A DNA stretch of 39,342 nucleotides from Coriobacteriales bacterium (GTDB taxonomy: Bacteria; Actinomycetota; Coriobacteriia; Coriobacteriales; UBA8131): NCBI GenBank assembly GCA_031272005.1, contig JAISUQ010000179.1, forward strand, positions 1 through 39,342, written 5' to 3'. The translations under genes were made by a program, and so were the position numbers. The notes beneath the pieces are model-generated. The model did not search any database. It was not told where the DNA came from and was given only the letters and a program-made list of their open reading frames with translations. Of the stretch, positions 29,221-37,640 are shown one piece after another (position 1 is the stretch's first letter; each line of letters begins with the position of its first letter).

Positions 29221-30087
29221 ATGGAACTCAGCGTAGATAACATATTGGCCCTGTTCAGCGTCGTGGTGCTGGCGCTGGCGCTGGTGCTGGTGCTGGTGCG
29301 GCTGCCACAGCTGCGGGCGGCCTGGCCGGAGTTTATGCAGTATCGCCACCTGCTCGGCGAGCTGGTCAAACGCGATGTCACGGTCAAATACCGGCGCAGC
29401 GTGCTCGGCGTGCTCTGGAGCGTCTTGCAGCCGCTGTTCATCATGCTGATTGTGACCTTCGTCTTCTCGTATGTCTTCCGCATCGACGTCGTGGATTATC
29501 CGGTCTTCTACATCACCGGCAACTTCGTCTTCGGCTATGTGAGCGAGGCCACCAATCTGTCGCTCGGCGCTATCTTGGGCAGCGGCAACCTGATCAGGAA
29601 GGTCTTTATCCCCAAGTACCTGTTTGTGCTGGAGAAGTGCCTGTTTGCCCTGGTCAACACCCTGTTCTCGCTGATAGCCGTGGCTATCGTCTTAGTGGTG
29701 CAGCAGGCGGCGCTGTATCCGACATTCCCGCTGCTGGTGGTGCCGCTGCTGTATGCGGCCGTCTTTGCCCTGGGCCTGGGGCTTTTGCTCAGCGCGCTGG
29801 TGGTGTTCTTCAGGGACGTGGCGCATATCTATGGCATCTGGCTGACGGCCTGGTTTTATCTCACCCCGGTGCTTTATCCCTTGAGCATCCTGCCGCCGCT
29901 GGCGCAGTCGCTGATCCGCCTCAACCCGCTGGTACATTATGTGGAGTATGCCCGCGACGTGATGATGTATGGCCTGGTGCCCGGGTGGCAGGCCAATCTG
30001 ATCTGCTTGGGGATGGCGGTGGCCATGTTGTTGCTCGGTATCCTGGTGTTTTGCAAGACCCAGGATAAATTCGTCCTCTACCTGTAG
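29221..30087 (+). CDS. ABC-2 type polysaccharide exporter permease (Wzm-like)
   Basis: LVKRDVTVKYRRSVLGVLWSVLQPLFIMLIVTFVFSYVF; multiple TM helices; followed by the ATPase. Confidence 0.92.
   Translation: MELSVDNILALFSVVVLALALVLVLVRLPQLRAAWPEFMQYRHLLGELVKRDVTVKYRRSVLGVLWSVLQPLFIMLIVTFVFSYVFRIDVVDYPVFYITGNFVFGYVSEATNLSLGAILGSGNLIRKVFIPKYLFVLEKCLFALVNTLFSLIAVAIVLVVQQAALYPTFPLLVVPLLYAAVFALGLGLLLSALVVFFRDVAHIYGIWLTAWFYLTPVLYPLSILPPLAQSLIRLNPLVHYVEYARDVMMYGLVPGWQANLICLGMAVAMLLLGILVFCKTQDKFVLYL
29269..29298 (+). repeat. Hexanucleotide tandem repeat CTGGYG x5
   Basis: ctggcg ctggcg ctggtg ctggtg ctggtg, encoding LALALVLVLV in the first TM helix. Confidence 0.85.
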
Positions 30088-30102
30088 GTTTGTAGGTGCC
30101 CT

Positions 30103-30840
30103 GTGGAAACCGCCATCACAGTCCAGAACGTGACCATGCGCTTCAACATCGCCCGGGAGCGCGTGGACAGCCTCAAGGAATACCTGATCAAGTACGTCCA
30201 GCGCCAGCTGAGCTTTGAGAAGCTGACGGCGTTGGACGACGTCAGCTTCACGGTGGCCCGCGGTGAGGTGCTGGGTATCGTGGGGCTCAATGGCAGCGGC
30301 AAGAGCACACTGCTGAAGATCATCTCCGGCATCCTCAAGCCCACGGCCGGCACGGTGCTGAAGCGCGGAAAAGTGGCGCCGCTGATTGAGTTGGGCACCG
30401 GCTTTGACCAGGACCTCACGGCTCAGGAGAACATCTTTCTCAACGGGGCCGTGCTGGGTTATTCGCGCCAGCAGATGCAGGCCCGCTACCAGCAGATCCT
30501 GGATTTTGCTGAACTCTGGGAGTTTGCCGATGTGCCCATCAAGAACTACTCCTCGGGCATGGTGGCCCGCCTGGGCTTTGCCATCGCCACCGCCACCGAC
30601 CCGGAAATCCTGATTATCGACGAGATACTCGGAGTCGGCGACTTCCGCTTTCAGGAGAAGAGCGAGGGGCGCATCGCCGAGATGATGGCCAGCGGGGCGA
30701 CGGTGTTGATTGTCTCGCACTCCATCGAGCAGATCCGCAAGCTCTGCCAACGGGCCATCTGGCTGGATAAGGGCCAGCTGATGCTGGAAGGCCCGGCGGA
30801 TGCAGTCTGCGATGCCTACCAGAGCCAGGCCGGCCTCTGA
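30103..30840 (+). CDS. ABC polysaccharide exporter ATPase (Wzt-like, no C-terminal carbohydrate-binding domain)
   Basis: Walker A GLNGSGKST, YSSGM signature, ILIIDEILGVGD Walker B; GTG start. Confidence 0.94.
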   Translation: METAITVQNVTMRFNIARERVDSLKEYLIKYVQRQLSFEKLTALDDVSFTVARGEVLGIVGLNGSGKSTLLKIISGILKPTAGTVLKRGKVAPLIELGTGFDQDLTAQENIFLNGAVLGYSRQQMQARYQQILDFAELWEFADVPIKNYSSGMVARLGFAIATATDPEILIIDEILGVGDFRFQEKSEGRIAEMMASGATVLIVSHSIEQIRKLCQRAIWLDKGQLMLEGPADAVCDAYQSQAGL

Positions 30841-32982
30841 ATGGGCACCGTTCTGTTGAGAGAAGCCCGGACGCTGGCCTATGGTTGCTATCTTCTGGCC
30901 GTGCTGGCCGTGCTGGCTGCCCTGGGCTTTGGCCTGACCCATCACACCAACCGCGCCGATGTGTGCTTGCTGCTGGGGCTGGTGGCCGCGCTGGTCGGTT
31001 TTGGGCTGCTGCTGCGGGGACGGCTGTTGAACGGGCAGCTATCAGCCAGCTTACTATTATGCTATGCGCCATTTGCGCTGCTCTGGCTGCTGGCCCTGGC
31101 CTCGCCTTTGACCAGCTGGCACAACATCCTTTTTGGCGACTGGGGCCTGCTGATATGGCTTGGCCTGCTGGCCTTCGTGGGTCCCGCGCTGGTACTGGCA
31201 GTGCGGCTGGGCCGCCAGCTGCGCCTGGCGCCGGTGCTGGCCGGGTTGCGACAATACTGGGCGATAGCTGTATTGCTGGCCGCCTTTGTGCTGCTGTCGC
31301 TGGAGACGCTGACCATGTGGGTCAACGTGGACTCCCTGAGTTATCTCAATGCCACCCAAACGGCTCTGGCCTTCAACTTCAGCCTGGAGTTCCCCGATCT
31401 GCTGCGGCTCTGCGGCCACCACTCCTATGTGGCCATCCTCTGGTACATGATTGGCGGCTACCTGACCCCCAACAGCGCCGCTGGCCTGCGCCTGGTGAAC
31501 CTGGTGCTGGTGGCCTCCTCGGTGCTCTGCGTCTATCAGATGCTGCTGCATTTCTGCCGAGGGATAGAGAAAGCTGATACAGACAGATGGCTCAGCTTAC
31601 CGACTCGTTGCGCCCTGCTGACAGCCCTTTACGCCTTCAACCCGCTGGTACTGGGGCCGCTGTATCTGCTCAATCTGGATGTCCTGACCATGGTCTTTGC
31701 AGCCTGGACTGCCCTGGCCTTTCTGAAGCGTAATAACGTGTTGCTGACTGCCAGCAGCCTGGCCCTGGTTTTCAGCAAGGAAGTTGGCCTGGTGATGCTG
31801 CTGGGCCTGCTGCTGTTCAGCCTGGCAGCGAAGCTGCTGGCGAGGCGCAAGCCGGCTTCTGCACAGAGCTGGCGTGCGGAAATCATCATGGCGCTGGTAC
31901 TGGCTGCTGCCGCGGTCATCAACCTCTGCGCTCCCAGCTGGGCCGAGATAGCCACACCCGCCCCCGGCTTCAACATCTTCACCCTCAACGCGCTGAACAT
32001 CGTGGAGAAACTCAAGCAGCTCTACCTGCTGGACTTCTCCTGGTTGCTGACGCTGGTGATTCTGGCAGGCGGGGGAGCCTGGCTCTGGCAGCGACGCAAG
32101 CGAGCGAAGCGCGATGACCGCGACAGCGATAGCCTCTGTCAGGGCAAACTCGGCAGCGACGGCCTGGCCCTGCTGGGGATGTATCTGGCAGTGGTGGTCT
32201 TCAACCTGACATTTTTGACCTGGAGCCATCCGCGCTATATCCAGCCGCATCTGCCGCTGTTCTGCGTGGCGGCCAGCCTGGCCCTGGCCTGGTTGGGGAG
32301 CGCTCAATTCACTCCAAAAGCAGCAATCACCACAGGCGCGCTATTCATTGCGCCCATTCGAGCTACCCTTCCAGCCGCCGTCTTAGCCGTGTTGCTGCTG
32401 GCTCAGACCTTCATCACCTTCGACCCGGTGACCCTGGCGGCCTTTCGGCAGGTGAGCATCGGCCAGACCGAGCTGGTGACGACGGCGAAGTTCCTCTATC
32501 TCAATGAGCAGTTGGATACCGACCCCGACCAGGCCAGCCACCTGGAGCTGGTGGACGCTGTTGCCTACAACCGCCAGGCCGGATACCAGGGTGGCGCGCT
32601 GGAGGCCTTTCTGAAGGACATCGACTACAACAGCACAACGCTGGTACTCGTCGACCCGATATACGACTACGAAGGCAACACCAACCTGACCTACATCGCT
32701 TTGCTCGGTGGCCGCAACAGCGAACAGGACACCTACTACTACGATCCCCAGAGTGGCCAAATCAGCTACCTGCCCAACGGCGAGCCGTTTAACGTTGAAG
32801 TGGTCTATCCAAAAAGTGTTATAGAAATAAGCAATTATCCCCAGTACCAACGCATCTACTACCTCAGCGCCCCCTGGCGCAACAGCTTCCAACAATGGCA
32901 ACCTGTCGCCAACCTGCCCATCCTGGAAGCAGGCACCTCCACCTACCGTGGTTGGGAATTGGAGTATCGCCGCCTGAAATAA
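30841..32982 (+). CDS. Polytopic membrane glycosyltransferase-like protein
   Basis: About 713 aa with many TM helices and an extracytoplasmic C-terminal region; begins directly after the ATPase stop. Confidence 0.6.
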   Translation: MGTVLLREARTLAYGCYLLAVLAVLAALGFGLTHHTNRADVCLLLGLVAALVGFGLLLRGRLLNGQLSASLLLCYAPFALLWLLALASPLTSWHNILFGDWGLLIWLGLLAFVGPALVLAVRLGRQLRLAPVLAGLRQYWAIAVLLAAFVLLSLETLTMWVNVDSLSYLNATQTALAFNFSLEFPDLLRLCGHHSYVAILWYMIGGYLTPNSAAGLRLVNLVLVASSVLCVYQMLLHFCRGIEKADTDRWLSLPTRCALLTALYAFNPLVLGPLYLLNLDVLTMVFAAWTALAFLKRNNVLLTASSLALVFSKEVGLVMLLGLLLFSLAAKLLARRKPASAQSWRAEIIMALVLAAAAVINLCAPSWAEIATPAPGFNIFTLNALNIVEKLKQLYLLDFSWLLTLVILAGGGAWLWQRRKRAKRDDRDSDSLCQGKLGSDGLALLGMYLAVVVFNLTFLTWSHPRYIQPHLPLFCVAASLALAWLGSAQFTPKAAITTGALFIAPIRATLPAAVLAVLLLAQTFITFDPVTLAAFRQVSIGQTELVTTAKFLYLNEQLDTDPDQASHLELVDAVAYNRQAGYQGGALEAFLKDIDYNSTTLVLVDPIYDYEGNTNLTYIALLGGRNSEQDTYYYDPQSGQISYLPNGEPFNVEVVYPKSVIEISNYPQYQRIYYLSAPWRNSFQQWQPVANLPILEAGTSTYRGWELEYRRLK

Positions 32983-32984
32983 TC

Positions 32985-33052
32985 CCGGTGATTGCCGCTC
33001 CCTGAACCGGGAGCCCACCGTGAGACTCACGAACAAAGACGGACATCGCCGG
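32985..33052. terminator. Multi-hairpin region between convergent operons
   Basis: GCTCCC-TGAACC-GGGAGC (32997-33014) and CGTGAG-A-CTCACG (33019-33031) nested between CCGGTGAT and ATCGCCGG. Confidence 0.55.
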
Positions 33053-33071
33053 TTATCCGCCCGCCAGAACC

Positions 33072-34313
33072 TCAGCGCTTCTCTCGCAGACACCAGAAAA
33101 AGCACGCAAACACCAGCCCGGCCAGCAGAGCCATGCACCCCAGGTAGCACCAGGCGGCGCCGGTGACCCCCCAGTGCTCCACAGCCAGGGGTGCGGCCAC
33201 AAAGGCCACTGCCGACGTCACCGCATAGGCCGCAAGCAACAGCTTCTGGCGCCGGAGGATGGTGGCGCCCACGCCAAACAGGCTGGCCAGGGCAAAGAAG
33301 CCGCCGCCGCAGACCAGGATGCAGAGCTCGGGGATGTACAGCTCCAGGTCGGTGCCAAACAGCAGTGAGAGCACCGGCGCGCCGAGCAAAAACGCCGCCA
33401 GCGTGCAGCCCAGGGTAATCAGCGCCGTCCACAGGGTCTGACGGGCAAAGGCCCGGGCAAACTCCGGGCGCCGCCCCTCGCTCCACAGCCGCGACAGCGT
33501 GGCCACCAGCGGGTTGTAGAGCAGGCTGGCCAGCAGCGAGACGATGAACACCGGCATGGAGATAAAACCGTACACCGCCTGGGCAGTGTCGCCGGCCAGG
33601 GCATCGATGGCAAAGCGTGGCGCGAAGCCGATATAGAGCAGCAGAAAGGCTGCCAGGAACAGGGGAGTACACTCCCGCAGCAACCGCCAGACCTCAGGCC
33701 AGCTGAAGCCCAGATTGCCCGCCGGCAACCTGAAGCATCGCCAGGCCCAGGCCAACAGGCTGCCAGAAGTGACCACAGAGAGCAGCACAGCCCAAAGCGT
33801 GGCGGCAGCCAGACTCTGGCTTATCACCAGCGCTCCGCAGAAGGCCGCAATCATCACTGCACAGCGGATAAACATCAGCTTGCCAGCCACATCCAGGTGT
33901 TGATGCTGCTGGAAGTTGCCAAAGAACACATCCTCCACAGAGTCCACGGCCTTGAGCAGGCACATCAGCAGCATCACCATGGTCTTCTCGCCGGAGTAAG
34001 CCAGGGTCTGTGCCGAGATGGCGATGTAGACGGCAGCCGCAACCAGCATCAAGCCAGTCGTCACTACCCGGGAAGCCGCATAATCGCCAAAGCTGAAGCG
34101 ACATTCCGGCGGCACATCCGAGACCTGGAAGTTGCGCATCCCAAATTTGCCGATATTCAGCAGTTGATTGGCCAGCGTGAAAGCGATGGTAAAGACCCCG
34201 GCCACCACGATGTTACAGACATGGGTGATCACCACCAGCATTATCACCGACTGAAACGCCGAAAGCCCGCCGGAGGCAGCGTTCCAGAGATATGCTGAAC
34301 GTTGGCTGGTCAT
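33072..34313 (-). CDS. Polysaccharide flippase / Wzx-like membrane protein
   Basis: MTSQRSAYLWNAASGGLSAFQSVIMLVVITHVCN...; MATE-like multi-TM pattern; internal ATG at 34313. Confidence 0.8.
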   Translation of the reverse strand: MTSQRSAYLWNAASGGLSAFQSVIMLVVITHVCNIVVAGVFTIAFTLANQLLNIGKFGMRNFQVSDVPPECRFSFGDYAASRVVTTGLMLVAAAVYIAISAQTLAYSGEKTMVMLLMCLLKAVDSVEDVFFGNFQQHQHLDVAGKLMFIRCAVMIAAFCGALVISQSLAAATLWAVLLSVVTSGSLLAWAWRCFRLPAGNLGFSWPEVWRLLRECTPLFLAAFLLLYIGFAPRFAIDALAGDTAQAVYGFISMPVFIVSLLASLLYNPLVATLSRLWSEGRRPEFARAFARQTLWTALITLGCTLAAFLLGAPVLSLLFGTDLELYIPELCILVCGGGFFALASLFGVGATILRRQKLLLAAYAVTSAVAFVAAPLAVEHWGVTGAAWCYLGCMALLAGLVFACFFWCLREKR

Positions 34314-34338
34314 AGGTATTCTGGCTGGGTTTGCATCG

Positions 34339-35631
34339 TTATCCAGCGGCTTCAGAATCGTCGCTGGCGCCGGCGAAGTCGCCCTTGATGGCGTCGACAA
34401 CCTCACAGCTGCGCAGCAGTTCAGCAACCGAGGCGGCATACCGAACCGGCAGATGATATGCCGCCCGGAAGGCGTCCATCGCCAGTGGATCAAAGACTAT
34501 GATATTATGATAGCCCTGCTCCAGCAGGCAGCCGATTATCGCCGCTGCCGGGCTGTCGCGCACATCATCGCTGCCTGGCTTGAAGGACAGGCCATACAGG
34601 CCGATAACGCTGTCTGGCGAGCTGCAACGCTGGATGATCGATAGCGCGCGTCGGGTGCGTGCCCTGTCGTTGACCGCCAACACCGCCTCAAGAATCTCCG
34701 GTGCAACGCCTGCGGAGCGTGCCGATGCTGCCAGGGCCTGGGTGTCTTTGGGTAAACAGTAGCCACCAAAGCCGGTCCCCGGCAACACATAGCTGGCCAT
34801 GCTGGCCGCTGCCAGCGACTCGCAACCACCACCGTCGCCTCCGCCGCCTGCCGGCAGTGCCCAGCGGCGGTCCAGATGCAGCGCCGCAAAGGCAGCATCC
34901 ACATCAATACCTCCCAAAGCCGCAGCAATCGCATCCATCTCGTTGGCGTAGCTGATCATCGTGGCCAACAGGGTGTTGGAGAGGTACTTGACGAACTCCG
35001 CAGTCGCCGGTTCCATGAACAGCATTGGCGCAGCAAACGGCTGATAAATCCGGGTCAGCGCTGCCCGGCTGACCTCGTCATGGCAGCCGATAACGATACG
35101 ATCCGGGTAGATGAAGTCCGGCCAGCAATGCCCCTCACGCAAAAACTCAGGGTTGCTGGCATAGCCCACATCGCGGCCCAGCTCCAGGCCATCTGCCGTG
35201 AGCAGCGGGATCAGCAGCTCATCAGCGCTGCGCGGCGGTACTGTGGATTTAACGACAATGGTCTTAAAGCCGCCACTGCCCGCCAAAGGCCGTATCTCGG
35301 CAAGTGCGGCGCTCAGCTCTGAGAGGTCGGCCCGGCTGTCTTCGCCGCAGGGGGTACCCACGCAGAGGAATACCACCGTAGCATCAGCAACGGCAGCGGC
35401 CAGGGAGTCCACAACCGTAAAGCCCGAACCCAGCTGCCTGACCAGCGCAGCATCCAGGCCAGGTTCCACAAACGGCAGCTGGCCGGCGCGAATCTGCGCC
35501 GATCGGGCGGCGTCGCAGTCGTAGCCCACAACCGCAAGGCCGGTCTTCTCCGCCAGGCCTACAGCTGTCGTCAGACCGACGAAGCCCAGGCCGATGACGG
35601 CGATTTTATCCGCATCAGGCAGGCAGGTCAT
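34339..35631 (-). CDS. UDP-glucose/GDP-mannose dehydrogenase family
   Basis: KIAVIGLGFVGLTTAVGLAEKTG, VGTPCGEDSRADLSEL, NPEFLREGHCWPDFIYPDRIVIG, GTGFGGYCLPKDT. Confidence 0.93.
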   Translation of the reverse strand: MTCLPDADKIAVIGLGFVGLTTAVGLAEKTGLAVVGYDCDAARSAQIRAGQLPFVEPGLDAALVRQLGSGFTVVDSLAAAVADATVVFLCVGTPCGEDSRADLSELSAALAEIRPLAGSGGFKTIVVKSTVPPRSADELLIPLLTADGLELGRDVGYASNPEFLREGHCWPDFIYPDRIVIGCHDEVSRAALTRIYQPFAAPMLFMEPATAEFVKYLSNTLLATMISYANEMDAIAAALGGIDVDAAFAALHLDRRWALPAGGGGDGGGCESLAAASMASYVLPGTGFGGYCLPKDTQALAASARSAGVAPEILEAVLAVNDRARTRRALSIIQRCSSPDSVIGLYGLSFKPGSDDVRDSPAAAIIGCLLEQGYHNIIVFDPLAMDAFRAAYHLPVRYAASVAELLRSCEVVDAIKGDFAGASDDSEAAG

Positions 35632-36701
35632 GGTAACTCCTGCTCGCTGTGTAAAAACCGCAGGTAGCGGCGTATGCCATCGACAGGCCGAATCTGTGGT
35701 TCATAGCCCAGCAAGATGCGCGCCTTGGTGATAGACGGGCCGCGGCGCTTGGGGTTGTCGACCAGGTATTCAGGGTCGTCGGAGGGTTGGTATTCAATAG
35801 TCCCGTTATAACCATAGAGCTCCTGCGCGACTGCACAGTACAGCTCGGCCATCTCGCTGACCGTAAGCATCGGGAAGTCCATGCCGATGTTGTAATAGTC
35901 GTAGTTGCCGGCGGTGAGGATGCGCAGATAGCCGTCAAGCGCGTCGGCGACGTAACAATAGGTGCGGGTCGGGCGGCCATCGGAGTGGATGATGATATTC
36001 TGCCCACTGAGCACCGCTTTGGCAAAGTCCGCCGGCAGCCGCCGGTCGTCCAGGCTCATGCCCGGGCCGTAATTGTTGAACGGCCGAGCCACGCCGATGG
36101 GCATGCCATAGGTTTGCGCGTAGATGTAACAGAGCGTCTCGCCGATGCGCTTGCTCTCATCGTAGCAGGCCCGGGGGCCCGTGCAGCTGACTTCGCCGGG
36201 GAAGTCCTCGTCAGTGGGCACAAACAGCAAGCTGGGTTCGCCATAGATCTCGCTGCTGGAGAAGAACAGCAAGCCCTTGAGGCAGCTGCTGTCTCGGTAG
36301 AACTCCAGCAGTGTGCGCAGCCCCAGGACATTGGCCTCGAAGGTGGCTATGGGGTGTTGCCGGTAAAACGTTGGTGAGGCAATGGAAGCCATGTGGACCA
36401 CATAGTTGGCTGCTGCCAGGTCGGCCCCGGTGTATTCATCCCGAACGATGTCAAAAGCCCGCACATCCACCCGCGCATCGCTGGCCAGCGCCGCTACCCA
36501 ATCAGGCTTGCGCAGACAGAAGTTATCCAGCAGAATCAATCGGCGAATGTCCAGGGTCAGCAGATACTGGCAAAAGTAATACCCCAAAAAGCCGGCAAAG
36601 CCGGTGATTACAATGGTCTGCCCGGTAAAGGCATCGCCGTCCTGCTTGGAGCGCAGATAGCGCAGGTCCTCTGCCAGCACTGGATTTGTCACAGTCCTCA
36701 C
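35628..36701 (-). CDS. NAD-dependent epimerase/dehydratase, UDP-glucuronate decarboxylase-like
   Basis: IVITGFAGFLGYYFCQYLL, SSSEIYGEPS, YDESKRIGETL, GVARPFNNYGPGM. Confidence 0.88.
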   Translation of the reverse strand: MRTVTNPVLAEDLRYLRSKQDGDAFTGQTIVITGFAGFLGYYFCQYLLTLDIRRLILLDNFCLRKPDWVAALASDARVDVRAFDIVRDEYTGADLAAANYVVHMASIASPTFYRQHPIATFEANVLGLRTLLEFYRDSSCLKGLLFFSSSEIYGEPSLLFVPTDEDFPGEVSCTGPRACYDESKRIGETLCYIYAQTYGMPIGVARPFNNYGPGMSLDDRRLPADFAKAVLSGQNIIIHSDGRPTRTYCYVADALDGYLRILTAGNYDYYNIGMDFPMLTVSEMAELYCAVAQELYGYNGTIEYQPSDDPEYLVDNPKRRGPSITKARILLGYEPQIRPVDGIRRYLRFLHSEQELP

Positions 36702-36849
36702 CTATCCCTTCAATACTTCCAACCCCTCAACCATCAAAACAAAAGCCCCGAACCCGCAAACCTCAAACCCAAACTGGGAAAGGGCGTTTCACATATCATT
36801 AGGTAAAGCTATGTTAATATGTTACTGAAGCGCATCTCCTGCTGCCTGC

Positions 36850-37640
36850 TCAAAGCAATGACTCTGCTACAGCAATCCTCTCCTGCATCATGGCAATCCG
36901 CATCCGATCCTCATTTGAAAGAAAATCATAGTAAGCAGATTTATTAATTAGATAAAGTGCTTCAAACTTCATTGCCTTGAGAATGCCATTTTTCAGTAAT
37001 CTGTCATCATCAGTCATCGTGAAGACAATCTTTCTTGTCTCAAACTTATCTGCATATGGCGCAAACTGCTTCAGGAACGAAATTGAATCAAATGTTATTC
37101 CCCCCCTACTCCTATGCGCATTTTATGCGCTTTAGCTTTGTTGGCAAATTCCTTAGATATTTCCATCATGCGTTCGTTGTTGACTTCTGATTTGGGCAAA
37201 TGCAGCGAACCAGAAAGGTCAACGCGCCCAATGACAATAGTGTCTAAAAAACCATCAGCTACAGCAAGGATGCCGTCAATGTTCTTCAAACAGGTCATAG
37301 TTTCGGTGTTGATAATCCATTCGATTTCGTTTGAACAATCAGCGTAGACTCTGGATGCAGTTTCTCGAAATTTTTTCATTGCATAAGAAGACTCTATCAT
37401 TGGTGCCATAATCCCATTGGCACCAAGATGCCGGCACTGATAAAGATCCCTGACTGCCTCACACCCGCCAATCTTAATAGTCAAATTCATATTGGCTCTG
37501 AAGACAATCTCGGTAAGCAGGACCAATTCGTCAGTCCTCGAACCCTCGGCTTCAAACTCTGCCTTCACAGCGAGAACACCGTAATTGTCGCGAAGTTCTT
37601 TGAGCAGCTCAAACATTTGCTTCTCGGTTGCATTCATCAC
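36850..37640 (-). pseudogene. HpcH/HpaI aldolase / citrate lyase-like protein, frameshifted at a G7 (plus-strand C7) tract
   Basis: ORF 37095-37640 ends at ...RIGVGGE*; the shifted frame continues uninterrupted as GITFDSISFLKQFAPYADKFETRKIVFTMTDDDRLLKNGILKAMKFEALYLINKSAYYDFLSNEDRMRIAMMQERIAVAESLL*. Confidence 0.75.
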
